Shown here in pieces: positions 5,223 through 11,454 of a stretch of 11,454 bases of DNA. The stretch spans positions 1 to 11,454 of the forward strand of contig CALJUZ010000089.1 in the NCBI GenBank assembly GCA_937975235.1, given 5' to 3'. The stretch comes from CALJUZ01 sp003387805 (GTDB taxonomy: Bacteria > Bacillota > Limnochordia > Limnochordales > ZCTH02-B6). Under the pieces are notes generated by a model that had not been told where the DNA came from, searched no databases, and saw nothing but the letters and a program-made list of their open reading frames with translations. Each line of letters starts with the position of its first letter. Position 1 is the first letter of the stretch. The translations under genes and the position numbers were made by a program.

Positions 5223-6518
5223 GTGGCGAGAACACGTTCGGGCGGGCCGGTGCAGCCGCGGAACCCGAAGACGCCCTCGACGAAGCGGGCGCCCGGGCGC
5301 CGGCGCAGGACGACGGCTCTGTGCGCGGTCCTGACGGCGCTGGCCCTGTTGCCGGCGGGCTGCTGGGACCACCGGCCGCCGGAGACGTCCGCGTTCATCA
5401 TCATGCTGGGGTTTGACGAGGACCCGGAGGATCCGGCCATGACCGCGGTGACGCAGCTGGCCATCATTCCCGGCGCGTTCGCCGTCGGCAACGAAGGGTC
5501 CGTCGGCCTGGACCAGACGCCCTTCTACCTGCTCAGCGACGCGGCGCCGACGCTGGAGAGCGCCCAGGCCGCCGTCTTCGACCATCTGTCGCGCCTGCCG
5601 TCGCTGGAACATATGGACGCCATCGTGTTCGGGCAGGACTTCGCCCGCGCCGGGCGCGCGACGGAGCCGGCCGTCGCGTGGGCCATGCGCCACCCGCAGA
5701 TTCGCCCCGACACGTTCGTCTTCGTCGCGGACGGCCCGGCGCAGCCCTTTCTCGACGCCCGGCCGGTGCTGGATCCGCTGCCCGGTGAAGCCATCTCGGC
5801 GCTGATGAAGCATTCCGACCGGGTGCACTTCGTCTTTCCCATGCGCCTGTACGAGTTCGCCCGCACCTTGCTCTCCCCGCGCATCGACGCGGCGGTGCCG
5901 CTGGTGGGGCGGGTGGACCCTCTCTCGGCGCGGGTGCCGCCGGGCTTCTCGCAGCGGGCTTTCGTCGGGGCCACGGAAGGCTCCGAGCCGGCCGACACGC
6001 AAATCCAGCTCCTGGGGATGGCCATCTTCAAGGGCAAGCGCATGGTCGGCACGCTGACCACCGACGACGGCAGCGGGCTGCGCTGGATTTACGGCGGAAA
6101 CAAGGGCATCCTGACCATCCCCCATCCCGTGCAGGAAGGCCACTACATCGTGGCCACGTCCATCAACTCCAGCGCCAAGCGCCGCGTCCGTTTCGAGAAC
6201 GGCCGGCTCGTGCTGGGCATCGAAGTCCAGGCGGTCATGGACGCGTGGGGCGAAGGCATTTTCGAGCCGCTGGCCATTGCCAAATATGCGCCAGCCATTG
6301 AGCGGGACCTCGCGGGCATGATCGAAAAGAACGTCCGCAAAACGATGGAGCGCCTGCAGGAGCTGAAAGCCGACATTTTCGGCTTCGGCGAGGAGCTGTA
6401 CCGCTCCTCGCCGAAGGAATGGGATAAAGTGGCGGAGGTGTGGGACGACGTCTACGCCGGCGCGGCGCTGGAAATCCGCGCCCGGGTGACGCTGCGGCGG
6501 ACGGGGCTCTCCCGCTGA
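5223..6518 (+). CDS. gerC: GerC-family (Ger(x)C) spore germination lipoprotein
   Basis: A 431-residue lipoprotein, third subunit of the germinant receptor, expected to be anchored by a diacylglyceryl group to the outer face of the spore inner membrane. After a basic N-terminal region (1-30) comes a hydrophobic stretch (31-45) and the lipobox LPAGC, with the lipidated cysteine at residue 47. The following CWDHRPPE (47-54) corresponds to the family's CWDxRE, with proline in place of the usual glutamate. LLGMAIFKGKRMVGTL (263-278) matches the GxAVFKxDKLVG signature that opens the C-terminal domain. The end, DIFGFGEELYRSSPKEW (384-400) through RVTLRRTGL (421-429), is typical of the family. The N-region before the signal is longer than usual and no later in-frame start is visible. 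The GTG start has a strong ribosome site. Last gene of the operon. Confidence 0.95.
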   Translation: MARTRSGGPVQPRNPKTPSTKRAPGRRRRTTALCAVLTALALLPAGCWDHRPPETSAFIIMLGFDEDPEDPAMTAVTQLAIIPGAFAVGNEGSVGLDQTPFYLLSDAAPTLESAQAAVFDHLSRLPSLEHMDAIVFGQDFARAGRATEPAVAWAMRHPQIRPDTFVFVADGPAQPFLDARPVLDPLPGEAISALMKHSDRVHFVFPMRLYEFARTLLSPRIDAAVPLVGRVDPLSARVPPGFSQRAFVGATEGSEPADTQIQLLGMAIFKGKRMVGTLTTDDGSGLRWIYGGNKGILTIPHPVQEGHYIVATSINSSAKRRVRFENGRLVLGIEVQAVMDAWGEGIFEPLAIAKYAPAIERDLAGMIEKNVRKTMERLQELKADIFGFGEELYRSSPKEWDKVAEVWDDVYAGAALEIRARVTLRRTGLSR

Positions 6519-6527
6519 CCGGCCATA

Positions 6528-6597
6528 CCCACCGTGCGGTGGGGCGGGCGGCCGCGGCGCCGCCGCTGCCACCGGCCAACGGGCGGCGCCCCGCCCC
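6528..6597. terminator. Hairpin cluster between convergent gerC and manB
   Basis: Several GC-rich stems follow the gerC stop: CCCACC / GGTGGG (6528-6533, 6538-6543, 4-base loop) ten bases after the stop; GGGGCGGG / CCCGCCCC (6541-6548, 6590-6597); and GGCGCCGCC / GGCGGCGCC (6556-6564, 6582-6590). They overlap, so only some can form together. No T-run follows on either strand. Placement between two converging transcripts suggests a shared transcription end, but efficiency cannot be judged. Confidence 0.4.
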
Positions 6598-6644
6598 GGA
6601 GCCCTGCCCCGGAGCCGCCGCGGCCCGCCGGGACGGAAGCGGGC

Positions 6645-8030
6645 TCAGCCCGCCTCGACCGCGGCCTCGTCGATGACGGCCAGAATCTCGGCGGTTTTCT
6701 CCTCCAGCAGCGCCCGGTCGCCCCGCGTTTCCACGTTGAGCCGCAGCAGCGGCTCGGTGTTGGACTTGCGCACGTTGAAGCGCCAGTCGTCGAAGGCGAC
6801 GCTGAGGCCGTCGATTTTCTCCACGCGGCCCCGGCCGCCGTAGCGGGCCTCCAGCCGGGCGATGGCGTCGTCGGGGTTGGCCAGCCGCCGGTTGATCTCG
6901 CCGCTGACGGGGTACTTGGCCGCCCGCTCCGCGACGAGCTCCGACAGCGGCCGTCCCTTTTCGGACAGCAGCTGCGCCACCAGGAGCCACGGAATCATGC
7001 CGCTGTCGCAGTAGCTGAAGTCCCGGAAATAGTGGTGGGCGGACATTTCGCCGCCGTAGACGGCGTCTTCCTCGCGCATTTTCTCTTTCAGGAACGCGTG
7101 GCCCGCTTTCCACATGACGGGCCGGCCGCCCAGCTCCGCGATGATCTCCTCGGTGTTCCACACCAGCCGCGGATCGTAGACGATGGCGGCGCCGGGGTGC
7201 TTCTTCAGCACCGCCTCGGCCAGCAGGCCGACGATGTAGTAGCCTTCGATGAACCGGCCCTTTTCGTCGAAGAAAAAGCAGCGGTCGAAGTCGCCGTCCC
7301 AGGCCACGCCGAAATCCGCTCCGCTTTCCCGCACCAGCGACCCCGTGGCCTCCCGGTTCTCCACCAGCATCGGGTTGGGCACGCCGTTGGGGAAGGAGCC
7401 GTCGGGCTCGGCAAACCGGGTTGCGAACTTGAAGGGCAAGTGTTCCCGGAGCATCTCCAGCACGGGGCCGGCGCAGCCGTTGCCCGGGTTGGCCGCGATG
7501 GTGAACGGCTTGAGCCTGCTCACGTCCACGTAGCTCAGCAGGTGCGCGACGTACGCGTCCATGGTGTCCACGTGCGTGACGGTGCCTTTCACCGCGGCCG
7601 GCGGCGGGTAGTCTTCGGTGCGGGCCCGCCGCTCGATTTCCAGCAGGCCGCTGTCGCCGCTGATGGGCCGGGCCTCCTCCCGGACGAACTTCATGCCGTT
7701 GTACTCGGGCGGGTTGTGGCTGGCGGTGACCATGATGCCGCCGTCGAGGCCCATGTGAAACGTGGCGAAATACACTTGCTCGGTGCCGCAGACGCCGATG
7801 TCGACCACGTCCACGCCCGCGTCGGCCAGGCCCCTGGCGAGGGCGGCGGACAGCGCCTCGCCCGACGGCCGCACGTCCCGGCCGATGCACACCTTTTTCG
7901 GGCCGATCAGCGCCGCGTACGCCCGGCCGATGCGATACGCCAAGTCCTCATCGAGTTCGTCGGGCACGACGCCCCGCACGTCGTACGCCTTGAAACACGA
8001 AAGCCGCTGGCTCATTCCGCTGCGTGACAT
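6645..8030 (-). CDS. manB: Phosphomannomutase of the CpsG/ManB type (alpha-D-phosphohexomutase)
   Basis: A 461-residue cytosolic enzyme that interconverts mannose 6-phosphate and mannose 1-phosphate for GDP-mannose and surface glycan synthesis; many relatives also act on glucose phosphates. The four phosphohexomutase signatures are present: the phosphoserine loop TASHNP (102-107, serine 104), the Mg-binding DGDFDR (245-250), the sugar-specificity loop GGEMSAHHYF (326-335) and the phosphate-binding RKSNTEPLLRL (421-431). The opening CFKAYDVRG and long identical-looking stretches follow Escherichia coli CpsG throughout, and the length is normal. Start choice is open: ATG 8030 has AGGA four bases before it; ATG 8015 best matches the E. 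coli N-terminus; ATG 8057 overlaps the upstream stop as ATGA. It is the second gene of a unit with the GNAT-like gene. The stop codon forms the loop of a 6-bp hairpin, GCGGGC/GCCCGC (6639-6653). Confidence 0.93.
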   Translation of the reverse strand: MSRSGMSQRLSCFKAYDVRGVVPDELDEDLAYRIGRAYAALIGPKKVCIGRDVRPSGEALSAALARGLADAGVDVVDIGVCGTEQVYFATFHMGLDGGIMVTASHNPPEYNGMKFVREEARPISGDSGLLEIERRARTEDYPPPAAVKGTVTHVDTMDAYVAHLLSYVDVSRLKPFTIAANPGNGCAGPVLEMLREHLPFKFATRFAEPDGSFPNGVPNPMLVENREATGSLVRESGADFGVAWDGDFDRCFFFDEKGRFIEGYYIVGLLAEAVLKKHPGAAIVYDPRLVWNTEEIIAELGGRPVMWKAGHAFLKEKMREEDAVYGGEMSAHHYFRDFSYCDSGMIPWLLVAQLLSEKGRPLSELVAERAAKYPVSGEINRRLANPDDAIARLEARYGGRGRVEKIDGLSVAFDDWRFNVRKSNTEPLLRLNVETRGDRALLEEKTAEILAVIDEAAVEAG

Positions 8031-8053
8031 CCTTTCCTGCGCGCTCGCGCTCG

Positions 8054-8602
8054 TCATTCGTTGTTTCGGGCCCCGCGGGCCGTGAAATCCTCCGCGTCCA
8101 GCTCCATGGTCAGCTCGTCGACGCCTTCTAAAATGTCGAACTCCATGCGGTCGACGATGCGAAAGCCCAGCTCCTGCAGGAGCCGCACGCCCACTTCGTC
8201 GCTGTCGGCGATCTGGATGCTCAGGCGCCGCATGCCCTTTTCTTCTATTGCGTATCGAAGGAACGTCTCGAGAATGTCCCGGCGGTATTCCTCGTCAAAG
8301 AGGCTTTTCTCGCCGAACATGGGCGTAAACCACGCCTCTTTGCGCGCCTCGTCGATGCTGTGAAAGTCGATGTCGCCCACATAGCGCCCGTCTTCGGTCT
8401 CGATGGCCCACTGCTCGCTGGGCGGTCCCTCCTGCAGCAGATACCACCACATCTCCACGTCGTCCAGCGTGTTCTTGTCGGCCGGCACGCCGATCCAAAG
8501 CTCCTGGACCTGAGGGTCGTTTATCATCTCCAGCCGGCGAGGCAAATCTTCCTTGCGCAGCGGGCGCAGCCGGACGCGGCGCCCTTGCAGCACGCGCTCC
8601 AT
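8054..8602 (-). CDS. GNAT-fold acetyltransferase-like protein (RimJ/RimL type) with degenerate CoA loop
   Basis: A 182-residue protein with the layout of the RimJ/RimL branch of GNAT N-acetyltransferases. It opens with RRVRLRPLRKEDL (8-20), has the central strand YVGDIDFHSID (74-84), a predicted beta-4 and alpha-3 region (88-122), MRRLSIQIADSDEVGVRLLQ (124-143) and the typical ending ELGFRIVDRMEF (144-155). The oddity is motif A: where active members have R/QxxGxG/A followed by a helix, this protein has LFDEEYRRDI (101-110), with no glycines and acidic residues instead. Acetyl-CoA binding is therefore doubtful, and it may be a non-catalytic or altered member. ATG 8602 was chosen because AAGGAG sits 11 bases upstream; the open frame reaches 8872 but the added residues are Arg/Pro/Ala-rich and look non-coding. 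The stop overlaps a possible manB start (ATGA), suggesting one transcript. Confidence 0.8.
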   Translation of the reverse strand: MERVLQGRRVRLRPLRKEDLPRRLEMINDPQVQELWIGVPADKNTLDDVEMWWYLLQEGPPSEQWAIETEDGRYVGDIDFHSIDEARKEAWFTPMFGEKSLFDEEYRRDILETFLRYAIEEKGMRRLSIQIADSDEVGVRLLQELGFRIVDRMEFDILEGVDELTMELDAEDFTARGARNNE

Positions 8603-8851
8603 GCGTTGACTGACTCCTTCCGTCGGCTCGGGGCCGGTTCGGTGCATGCCGCCGGTCCGCTCGCGGCGGCCGGCGCGACCATACTGTTCCCGATGCGCGC
8701 CCGGGTTACCTGCCTCCCGGCCGCTGAAGGCCCGGGCCGGCCTTCGGCGTTCCGCGGCACGGCGCGCCGGGCGCCCGCCCGGGCTGGCCGCCGTGATGCC
8801 CGCACCGCGCCCGGCCGGGGTCGCCGGGCGCCGTCGCCGGGCCAAGGTGAT

Positions 8852-8880
8852 TTGACAGAAACACGGGCTCATGGTAAACT
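8852..8880 (+). promoter_or_regulatory. Strong sigma-A promoter of tRNA-Ser
   Basis: A perfect -35 TTGACA (8852-8857), a 17-base spacer and -10 TAAACT (8875-8880) place the transcript start about 10 bases before the mature tRNA. On the opposite strand the same DNA carries a weaker pair, TTTACC (8878-8873) and TCAAAT (8855-8850), also 17 bases apart, which could serve the GNAT-manB unit. The remainder of the stretch 8603-8851 shows nothing recognisable. Confidence 0.85.
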
Positions 8881-8897
8881 ATCAGCGCAGCTATCGC

Positions 8898-8990
8898 GGA
8901 GGAGTACTCAAGCGGCCTACGAGGGCGGTTTGCTAAACCGTAGCGGGGTTTATAGCCCTGCCGAGGGTTCGAATCCCTCCTCCTCCGCCA
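8898..8990 (+). tRNA. tRNA-Ser (anticodon GCU)
   Basis: A 93-base cloverleaf. The acceptor stem GGAGGAG (8898-8904) pairs with CTCCTCC (8980-8986), followed by discriminator G and an encoded CCA (8988-8990). The anticodon stem GCGGT/ACCGT encloses TTGCTAA with anticodon GCT at 8932-8934, reading AGC and AGU serine codons. A long variable arm (about 8942-8962, with GCGGGG and CCCTGC) marks it as a class II tRNA, and the T arm is GAGGG-TTCGAAT-CCCTC (8963-8979). It is a single-gene unit with its own promoter and terminator. Confidence 0.97.
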
Positions 8991-8999
8991 AGGCTTTTC

Positions 9000-9033
9000 A
9001 GGCCGGCGCTTCACCGTAGCGTCGGCCTTTTTT
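9000..9033 (+). terminator. Rho-independent terminator of tRNA-Ser
   Basis: AGGCCGGCGCT (9000-9010) pairs with AGCGTCGGCCT (9018-9028) over 11 positions with one G-U wobble and a 7-base loop, and the stem runs into six T residues (9028-9033). It is the best intrinsic terminator in the window and begins 10 bases after the tRNA CCA end. Confidence 0.93.
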
Positions 9034-9132
9034 GACCATCGGACCGCGACGACCGCGCCGCTCCCGGCAGCCCGAGCACGCGCCGTCCGGCGCCCGGCGG
9101 GTCGCGATCCGGCGGACACGCAAGGCCCTACC

Positions 9133-9148
9133 GCGGCGGCGCCGCCGC
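9133..9148. repeat. 16-bp perfect GC palindrome upstream of the FUN14 gene
   Basis: GCGGCGGC (9133-9140) is followed directly by its reverse complement GCCGCCGC (9141-9148), 43 bases before the FUN14-family start. In such GC-rich DNA this could be chance. No promoter is evident in the 144 bases between the tRNA terminator and the ribosome site. Confidence 0.35.
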
Positions 9149-9191
9149 TGCGCGCGTTGGCATGGGACAAACCCGTCGGAGGTGAGACGAC

Positions 9192-9518
9192 ATGCCGGGG
9201 GATGCCGACTGGACCATTTTGGGCGGTCAGCTCGCGCTCGGCACACTGCTGGGGCTGGCAGTGGGTTTCACCGTAAAGAAGGCGCTCAAAGTGGCGCTGG
9301 TCCTTGTGGGCGTCTTGCTTCTGGGCGGCCTCGCCCTGCAGCATTTCGGCTTCATCAGCATCAACTGGGCCGTCATCGAGGAGCTGTACGTCCGCACCGT
9401 CGAACACACCGGCGGCTTGTGGGCCCTTTTGCGCGGCTGGGCCGAGTCCCTGGGCGCGCTGATTCCCGTCGCCGGCAGCTTCATCGTCGGCTTCCTGATC
9501 GGCCTGAAATTGGGCTGA
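9192..9518 (+). CDS. FUN14-family small membrane protein
   Basis: A 108-residue protein with two adjacent hydrophobic helices (about 9-28 and 31-49) separated by the basic turn VKK, then the signature-like HFGFISINWAVIEE (51-64), an amphipathic stretch, and a glycine-rich C-terminal helix (about 86-106). This pattern, GxxxGFAxGYxxKK followed by a hydrophobic segment and GFIxINW, is that of bacterial FUN14-domain proteins, whose eukaryotic relative FUNDC1 is a mitochondrial outer-membrane protein. The bacterial role is not established. The start is well supported: GGAGGTGA (9178-9185) lies 6 bases before the ATG. It follows the tRNA-Ser terminator, so it should be transcribed separately, and it is convergent with the DUF309 gene. 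Confidence 0.83.
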   Translation: MPGDADWTILGGQLALGTLLGLAVGFTVKKALKVALVLVGVLLLGGLALQHFGFISINWAVIEELYVRTVEHTGGLWALLRGWAESLGALIPVAGSFIVGFLIGLKLG

Positions 9519-9545
9519 CGGCCCGGCGCGGAACGTGTCGGGCCG
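9519..9545 (+). terminator. Hairpin immediately after the FUN14-family gene
   Basis: CGGCCCG (9519-9525) and CGGGCCG (9539-9545) pair perfectly around 13 bases, starting on the first base after the stop codon. There is no T-run, so it may be a weak terminator or a protective 3' stem. Confidence 0.35.
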
Positions 9546-9624
9546 CCGGTTCGTCGGCCCGGCCGGCGGCTGGGTCCGCGCCGGGGCCGGGCGCTTCGCC
9601 GCCCGCCCGGTCACCCGGCCGGAT

Positions 9625-9667
9625 GCCGCGTCGGGCCCCGCATCGCTCGTCCGGCGCCCGACGCGGC
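9625..9667. terminator. Possible bidirectional terminator between convergent FUN14 and DUF309 genes
   Basis: A perfect 12-bp inverted repeat, GCCGCGTCGGGC (9625-9636) and GCCCGACGCGGC (9656-9667), has a 19-base loop. It sits 20 bases beyond the DUF309 stop and about 107 bases beyond the FUN14 stop. No T-run is present on either side. Confidence 0.45.
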
Positions 9668-9686
9668 GGCAACGCCGTGCAGCCGC

Positions 9687-10046
9687 TTACACCGTCAGCT
9701 TGACGGGCGGCAGCTTGTACGCGCCCTGCCGGTCGTTGCGCTGGGCGTCGGCCACGTCGGCGCACGTCTGCAGGGTGCGCACCAGCTCGTTGATGTCAAG
9801 GCCTCCGTGCCGCGGCGCATAGGCGCTGAGCAGCTGCGCGGCGCCCCGGAACAAATCGGCCGCCCAGTAGTAGCTCTGCTCCTGCCAGTGCTGATGCGCT
9901 CCCGCCATCTGAATCAAGGCCTTGTAGAAGTAGTTTGACCGGTTCTCGCTCCAAATGTCGTGGAGCACCCGGTGGCTTTCCGCGTACTTCCCTTCGTTGA
10001 ACAGGCGGACAAACTCCAGATACTCCGGCGGATAATGCTCGGCCAT
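9687..10046 (-). CDS. DUF309-family protein of unknown function
   Basis: A 119-residue cytosolic, all-helical protein. FVRLFNEGKYAESHRVLHDIW (about 12-32) matches the family's FNxGxYxExHEvLExxW core, with the conserved histidine kept and an aspartate where many members have glutamate. FYKALIQMAGAHQHW (about 40-54) matches the second signature, flqgLIQxAaaxxH, and AADLFRGAAQLL (about 62-73) the third, GAxxLL. Such proteins are common in Bacillota and cyanobacteria, and I know of no established biochemical role. ATG 10046 was preferred because GAGGAG lies 9 bases before it; an ATG at 10055 directly abuts that site. It lies 104 bases downstream of the MFS exporter gene on the same strand, with a hairpin between, so co-transcription is uncertain. 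Confidence 0.82.
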   Translation of the reverse strand: MAEHYPPEYLEFVRLFNEGKYAESHRVLHDIWSENRSNYFYKALIQMAGAHQHWQEQSYYWAADLFRGAAQLLSAYAPRHGGLDINELVRTLQTCADVADAQRNDRQGAYKLPPVKLTV

Positions 10047-10120
10047 CGGGACCATCTCCTCGGGCAGCGACTCTGCTACTGTGGAATGTTCCCGAAACGG
10101 CGCAAGACTCCCTGCCCGCG

Positions 10121-10148
10121 GCCCGGGATCGCCGGGTTCCGCCCGGGC
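10121..10148 (-). terminator. Hairpin just after the MFS exporter gene
   Basis: GCCCGGG (10121-10127) and CCCGGGC (10142-10148) form a 7-bp GC stem with a 14-base loop, beginning one base past the MFS stop on the minus strand. It lacks a T-run and may only partly separate the exporter gene from the DUF309 gene. Confidence 0.35.
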
Positions 10149-10149
10149 G

Positions 10150-11418
10150 TCACCCTTCCGGCTGAGGTTGGGGTTCGGCGGGCCGCAGGTTGCGCTGCTT
10201 GCGGCGCGCGTCCCCCGTCCCTGCCTCCACCAAGAGTTTGTTCGGCGAGATCAGCCACCACGACAGCGCAAGAACGACGGCCGCGCACGCCGCCGCGGCG
10301 CCGAGCATGACGCCGCGGCCCGCCTCCAGCGCCAGGGCGAAGGCCGGCGGACCGACGGCGACGCCGGCGAAACGCACCGCGCCGTACAAGGACGTGACGA
10401 CGCCCCGCTCCTCCTGGCCCGCGGCGCTAGTGACCAGCATGTTGACCGCCGGCAGCATGGCACCGATGGCGACGCCCAGCACGGCTAACGCGGCCATGAA
10501 CGGCACCAGCTCAGAAAACAGCGCCGCGACGCCCAGCGACGCCGCCGCGGCGCCCGACGCGGCCAGGATGGCGGGCTTGAGCCAGCTCAGGCGCTTCTGG
10601 AACAGCGCGCCCGCCAGGTAGGCGGTGCCGGCCATGGCCGCCACGGGCACGGCCAGCACGAGGCCGCCCGCAAACCCCTCGATGCCGTATCGCTGCTCCA
10701 GCTCGTCGGACAAAAACGACAAGACGCCGAACAGCAGAAACAACGCGGCCATGCCGGCCAGATACGTCGCCGCCAGGGAAACGCCCCGGCCGCGAAAGAT
10801 GCGGACCAGCGCCCGGACGTAGCCGCGCAGCCCCCGGCCCTGCTCGACGGGCGGCTCGTCGATGACGAACCAGACCAGCAGCGCCACGGGCAGCGCCAGC
10901 ACGCCGTACACGAAAAACGGCGCCCACCAGACAATGAGCGCCACCGCGGCTCCCAGGATCGGGCTGACCACTTTGCCGACGCCGTTGGCCGCCTCCAGAA
11001 CGCCCAGCACCTTGGTGCGGCCGCTGCCGGTGAAGAGGTCTCCGGCCAGCGCCACCGCCAGAAGATACGTCCCGCCGGCGCCGACGCCCTGGACGATGCG
11101 GCCGGCCAGCACGACGCCGTACGGCTGCTCCAGCAGCAGCGCCGCCCCGCCGGCGATGAGCCCGCCCAGGCCGTACACCGCCAGCGCGGGCGCAATCACC
11201 TTGCGCCGCCCGATGTGGTCCGAAAGCACGCCCGCGAACGGAATCACCAGCGCCGCCGGAATGGAAAACACCGTAATAAGCAGGCCCACCTGGAACTGCG
11301 TCAGGTCCATGGCCCTCTTCAGCTGCGGAAACACCGGGATGAGCATGGAATTGCCCAGCACCATGACAAAGGGCACGGCCGCCAACACGGCTACGTGCAC
11401 GAGCCGCCGCTTGTCCAC
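10150..11418 (-). CDS. Major facilitator superfamily exporter, DHA1 (drug:H+ antiporter) type
   Basis: A 422-residue membrane transporter with the twelve-helix layout of MFS antiporters, which expel drugs or metabolites in exchange for protons. Motif A is GVLSDHIGRRKV (63-74) in the loop between helices 2 and 3. Motif B is LAGRIVQGVGAGG (104-116), with the arginine of helix 4. Motif C in helix 5, GVGKVVSPILGAA (146-158), has the xPxxG arrangement of antiporters, with serine instead of glycine before the proline. A longer central loop (about 188-212) joins the two six-helix halves. The second half contains GQEERGVVTSLYGAVRFAG and a basic C-terminal tail. The substrate cannot be told from sequence. 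The start is a GTG with GGGGGTG about 6 bases upstream; only 36 bases of upstream DNA are visible, so its promoter or a preceding gene may lie outside the window. Confidence 0.9.
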   Translation of the reverse strand: MDKRRLVHVAVLAAVPFVMVLGNSMLIPVFPQLKRAMDLTQFQVGLLITVFSIPAALVIPFAGVLSDHIGRRKVIAPALAVYGLGGLIAGGAALLLEQPYGVVLAGRIVQGVGAGGTYLLAVALAGDLFTGSGRTKVLGVLEAANGVGKVVSPILGAAVALIVWWAPFFVYGVLALPVALLVWFVIDEPPVEQGRGLRGYVRALVRIFRGRGVSLAATYLAGMAALFLLFGVLSFLSDELEQRYGIEGFAGGLVLAVPVAAMAGTAYLAGALFQKRLSWLKPAILAASGAAAASLGVAALFSELVPFMAALAVLGVAIGAMLPAVNMLVTSAAGQEERGVVTSLYGAVRFAGVAVGPPAFALALEAGRGVMLGAAAACAAVVLALSWWLISPNKLLVEAGTGDARRKQRNLRPAEPQPQPEG

Positions 11419-11454
11419 TCCGCACCCCCGCCGAGTCGCTCGATTTCAGGCTGG

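Noticed and set aside
2342..5491. A 1049-codon open frame on the minus strand spanning gerB, gerA and the start of gerC
   Set aside because: It is antisense to three clear germination genes. Its translation is His/Gln/Asp/Arg-rich low-complexity sequence with no domain, as expected for the mirror frame of GC-rich coding DNA.
5154..6572. A 472-codon minus-strand frame opposite gerC
   Set aside because: Antisense shadow of a well-supported GerC; repetitive Arg/Gly/His composition and no recognisable motif.
6235..7890. A 551-codon minus-strand frame overlapping manB in another frame and running into gerC
   Set aside because: Arg/Gly/Ala/Pro-rich out-of-frame translation of manB; it also crosses the convergent gene boundary.
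6534..8027. A 497-codon plus-strand frame opposite manB
   Set aside because: Mirror of the phosphomannomutase reading frame; no domain signatures, while the opposite strand has all four phosphohexomutase motifs.
8898..8990. tRNA-Ser as an integration site for a mobile element
   Set aside because: No integrase gene, no direct repeat of the tRNA 3' end nearby and no composition shift on either side were seen.
8706..9614. A 302-codon minus-strand frame covering the tRNA-Ser and FUN14 genes
   Set aside because: It runs through a complete tRNA gene, its terminator and a well-started FUN14 gene on the opposite strand, so it is very unlikely to be coding.
1..11454. CRISPR array, transposase or restriction endonuclease
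   Set aside because: No regularly spaced repeats, no transposase or nuclease signatures and no terminal inverted repeats with target duplications were found on reading both strands.

Overview
This is a GC-rich chromosomal window from an endospore-forming bacterium. The main evidence is a complete gerB-gerA-gerC germinant-receptor operon, which occurs only in spore-forming Bacillota. The high GC content and strong GC bias at third codon positions suggest a high-GC Bacillota lineage, such as the Symbiobacterium, Thermaerobacter or Limnochorda type. That placement is inference from composition and gene content, not from a database search.

Layout. At the left (146-1084, + strand) is an orphan DNA methyltransferase of the beta class with an N4-cytosine-type catalytic motif. 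A convergent gene follows (1292-1981, - strand) that encodes a seven-helix membrane protein of unknown function, and each of the two genes has its own hairpin between them. A 369-base divergent spacer (1982-2350) holds a good housekeeping-type promoter for the membrane protein, a 14-bp near-palindrome just downstream of its predicted start point, and a sigma-G/sigma-F-like promoter candidate facing the germination operon. The operon (2351-6518, + strand) encodes the GerB permease-like subunit, the GerA subunit with an unusual GC-rich, low-complexity N-terminal extension, and the GerC lipoprotein. These three make up a nutrient receptor of the spore inner membrane.

Convergent to the operon is a two-gene unit on the - strand (8602 down to 6645): a GNAT-fold protein with a degenerate acetyl-CoA loop, then a CpsG/ManB-type phosphomannomutase. 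The two genes may be translationally coupled through an ATGA overlap. Next, on the + strand, is a textbook transcription unit for tRNA-Ser(GCU): a consensus promoter, an encoded CCA end and a strong intrinsic terminator. A FUN14-family small membrane protein follows (9192-9518). It is convergent with a DUF309 protein (10046-9687), and upstream of that on the same - strand is a DHA1-type MFS exporter (11418-10150).

The window reads as ordinary chromosomal backbone with a sporulation or germination locus. I see no transposase, integrase, CRISPR array or restriction enzyme. The most unusual points are the extension and very stable intragenic hairpin in gerA, the solitary methyltransferase, the degenerate GNAT loop and the palindrome at the membrane-protein promoter. 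I found no convincing evidence of a wholly new multi-gene system.
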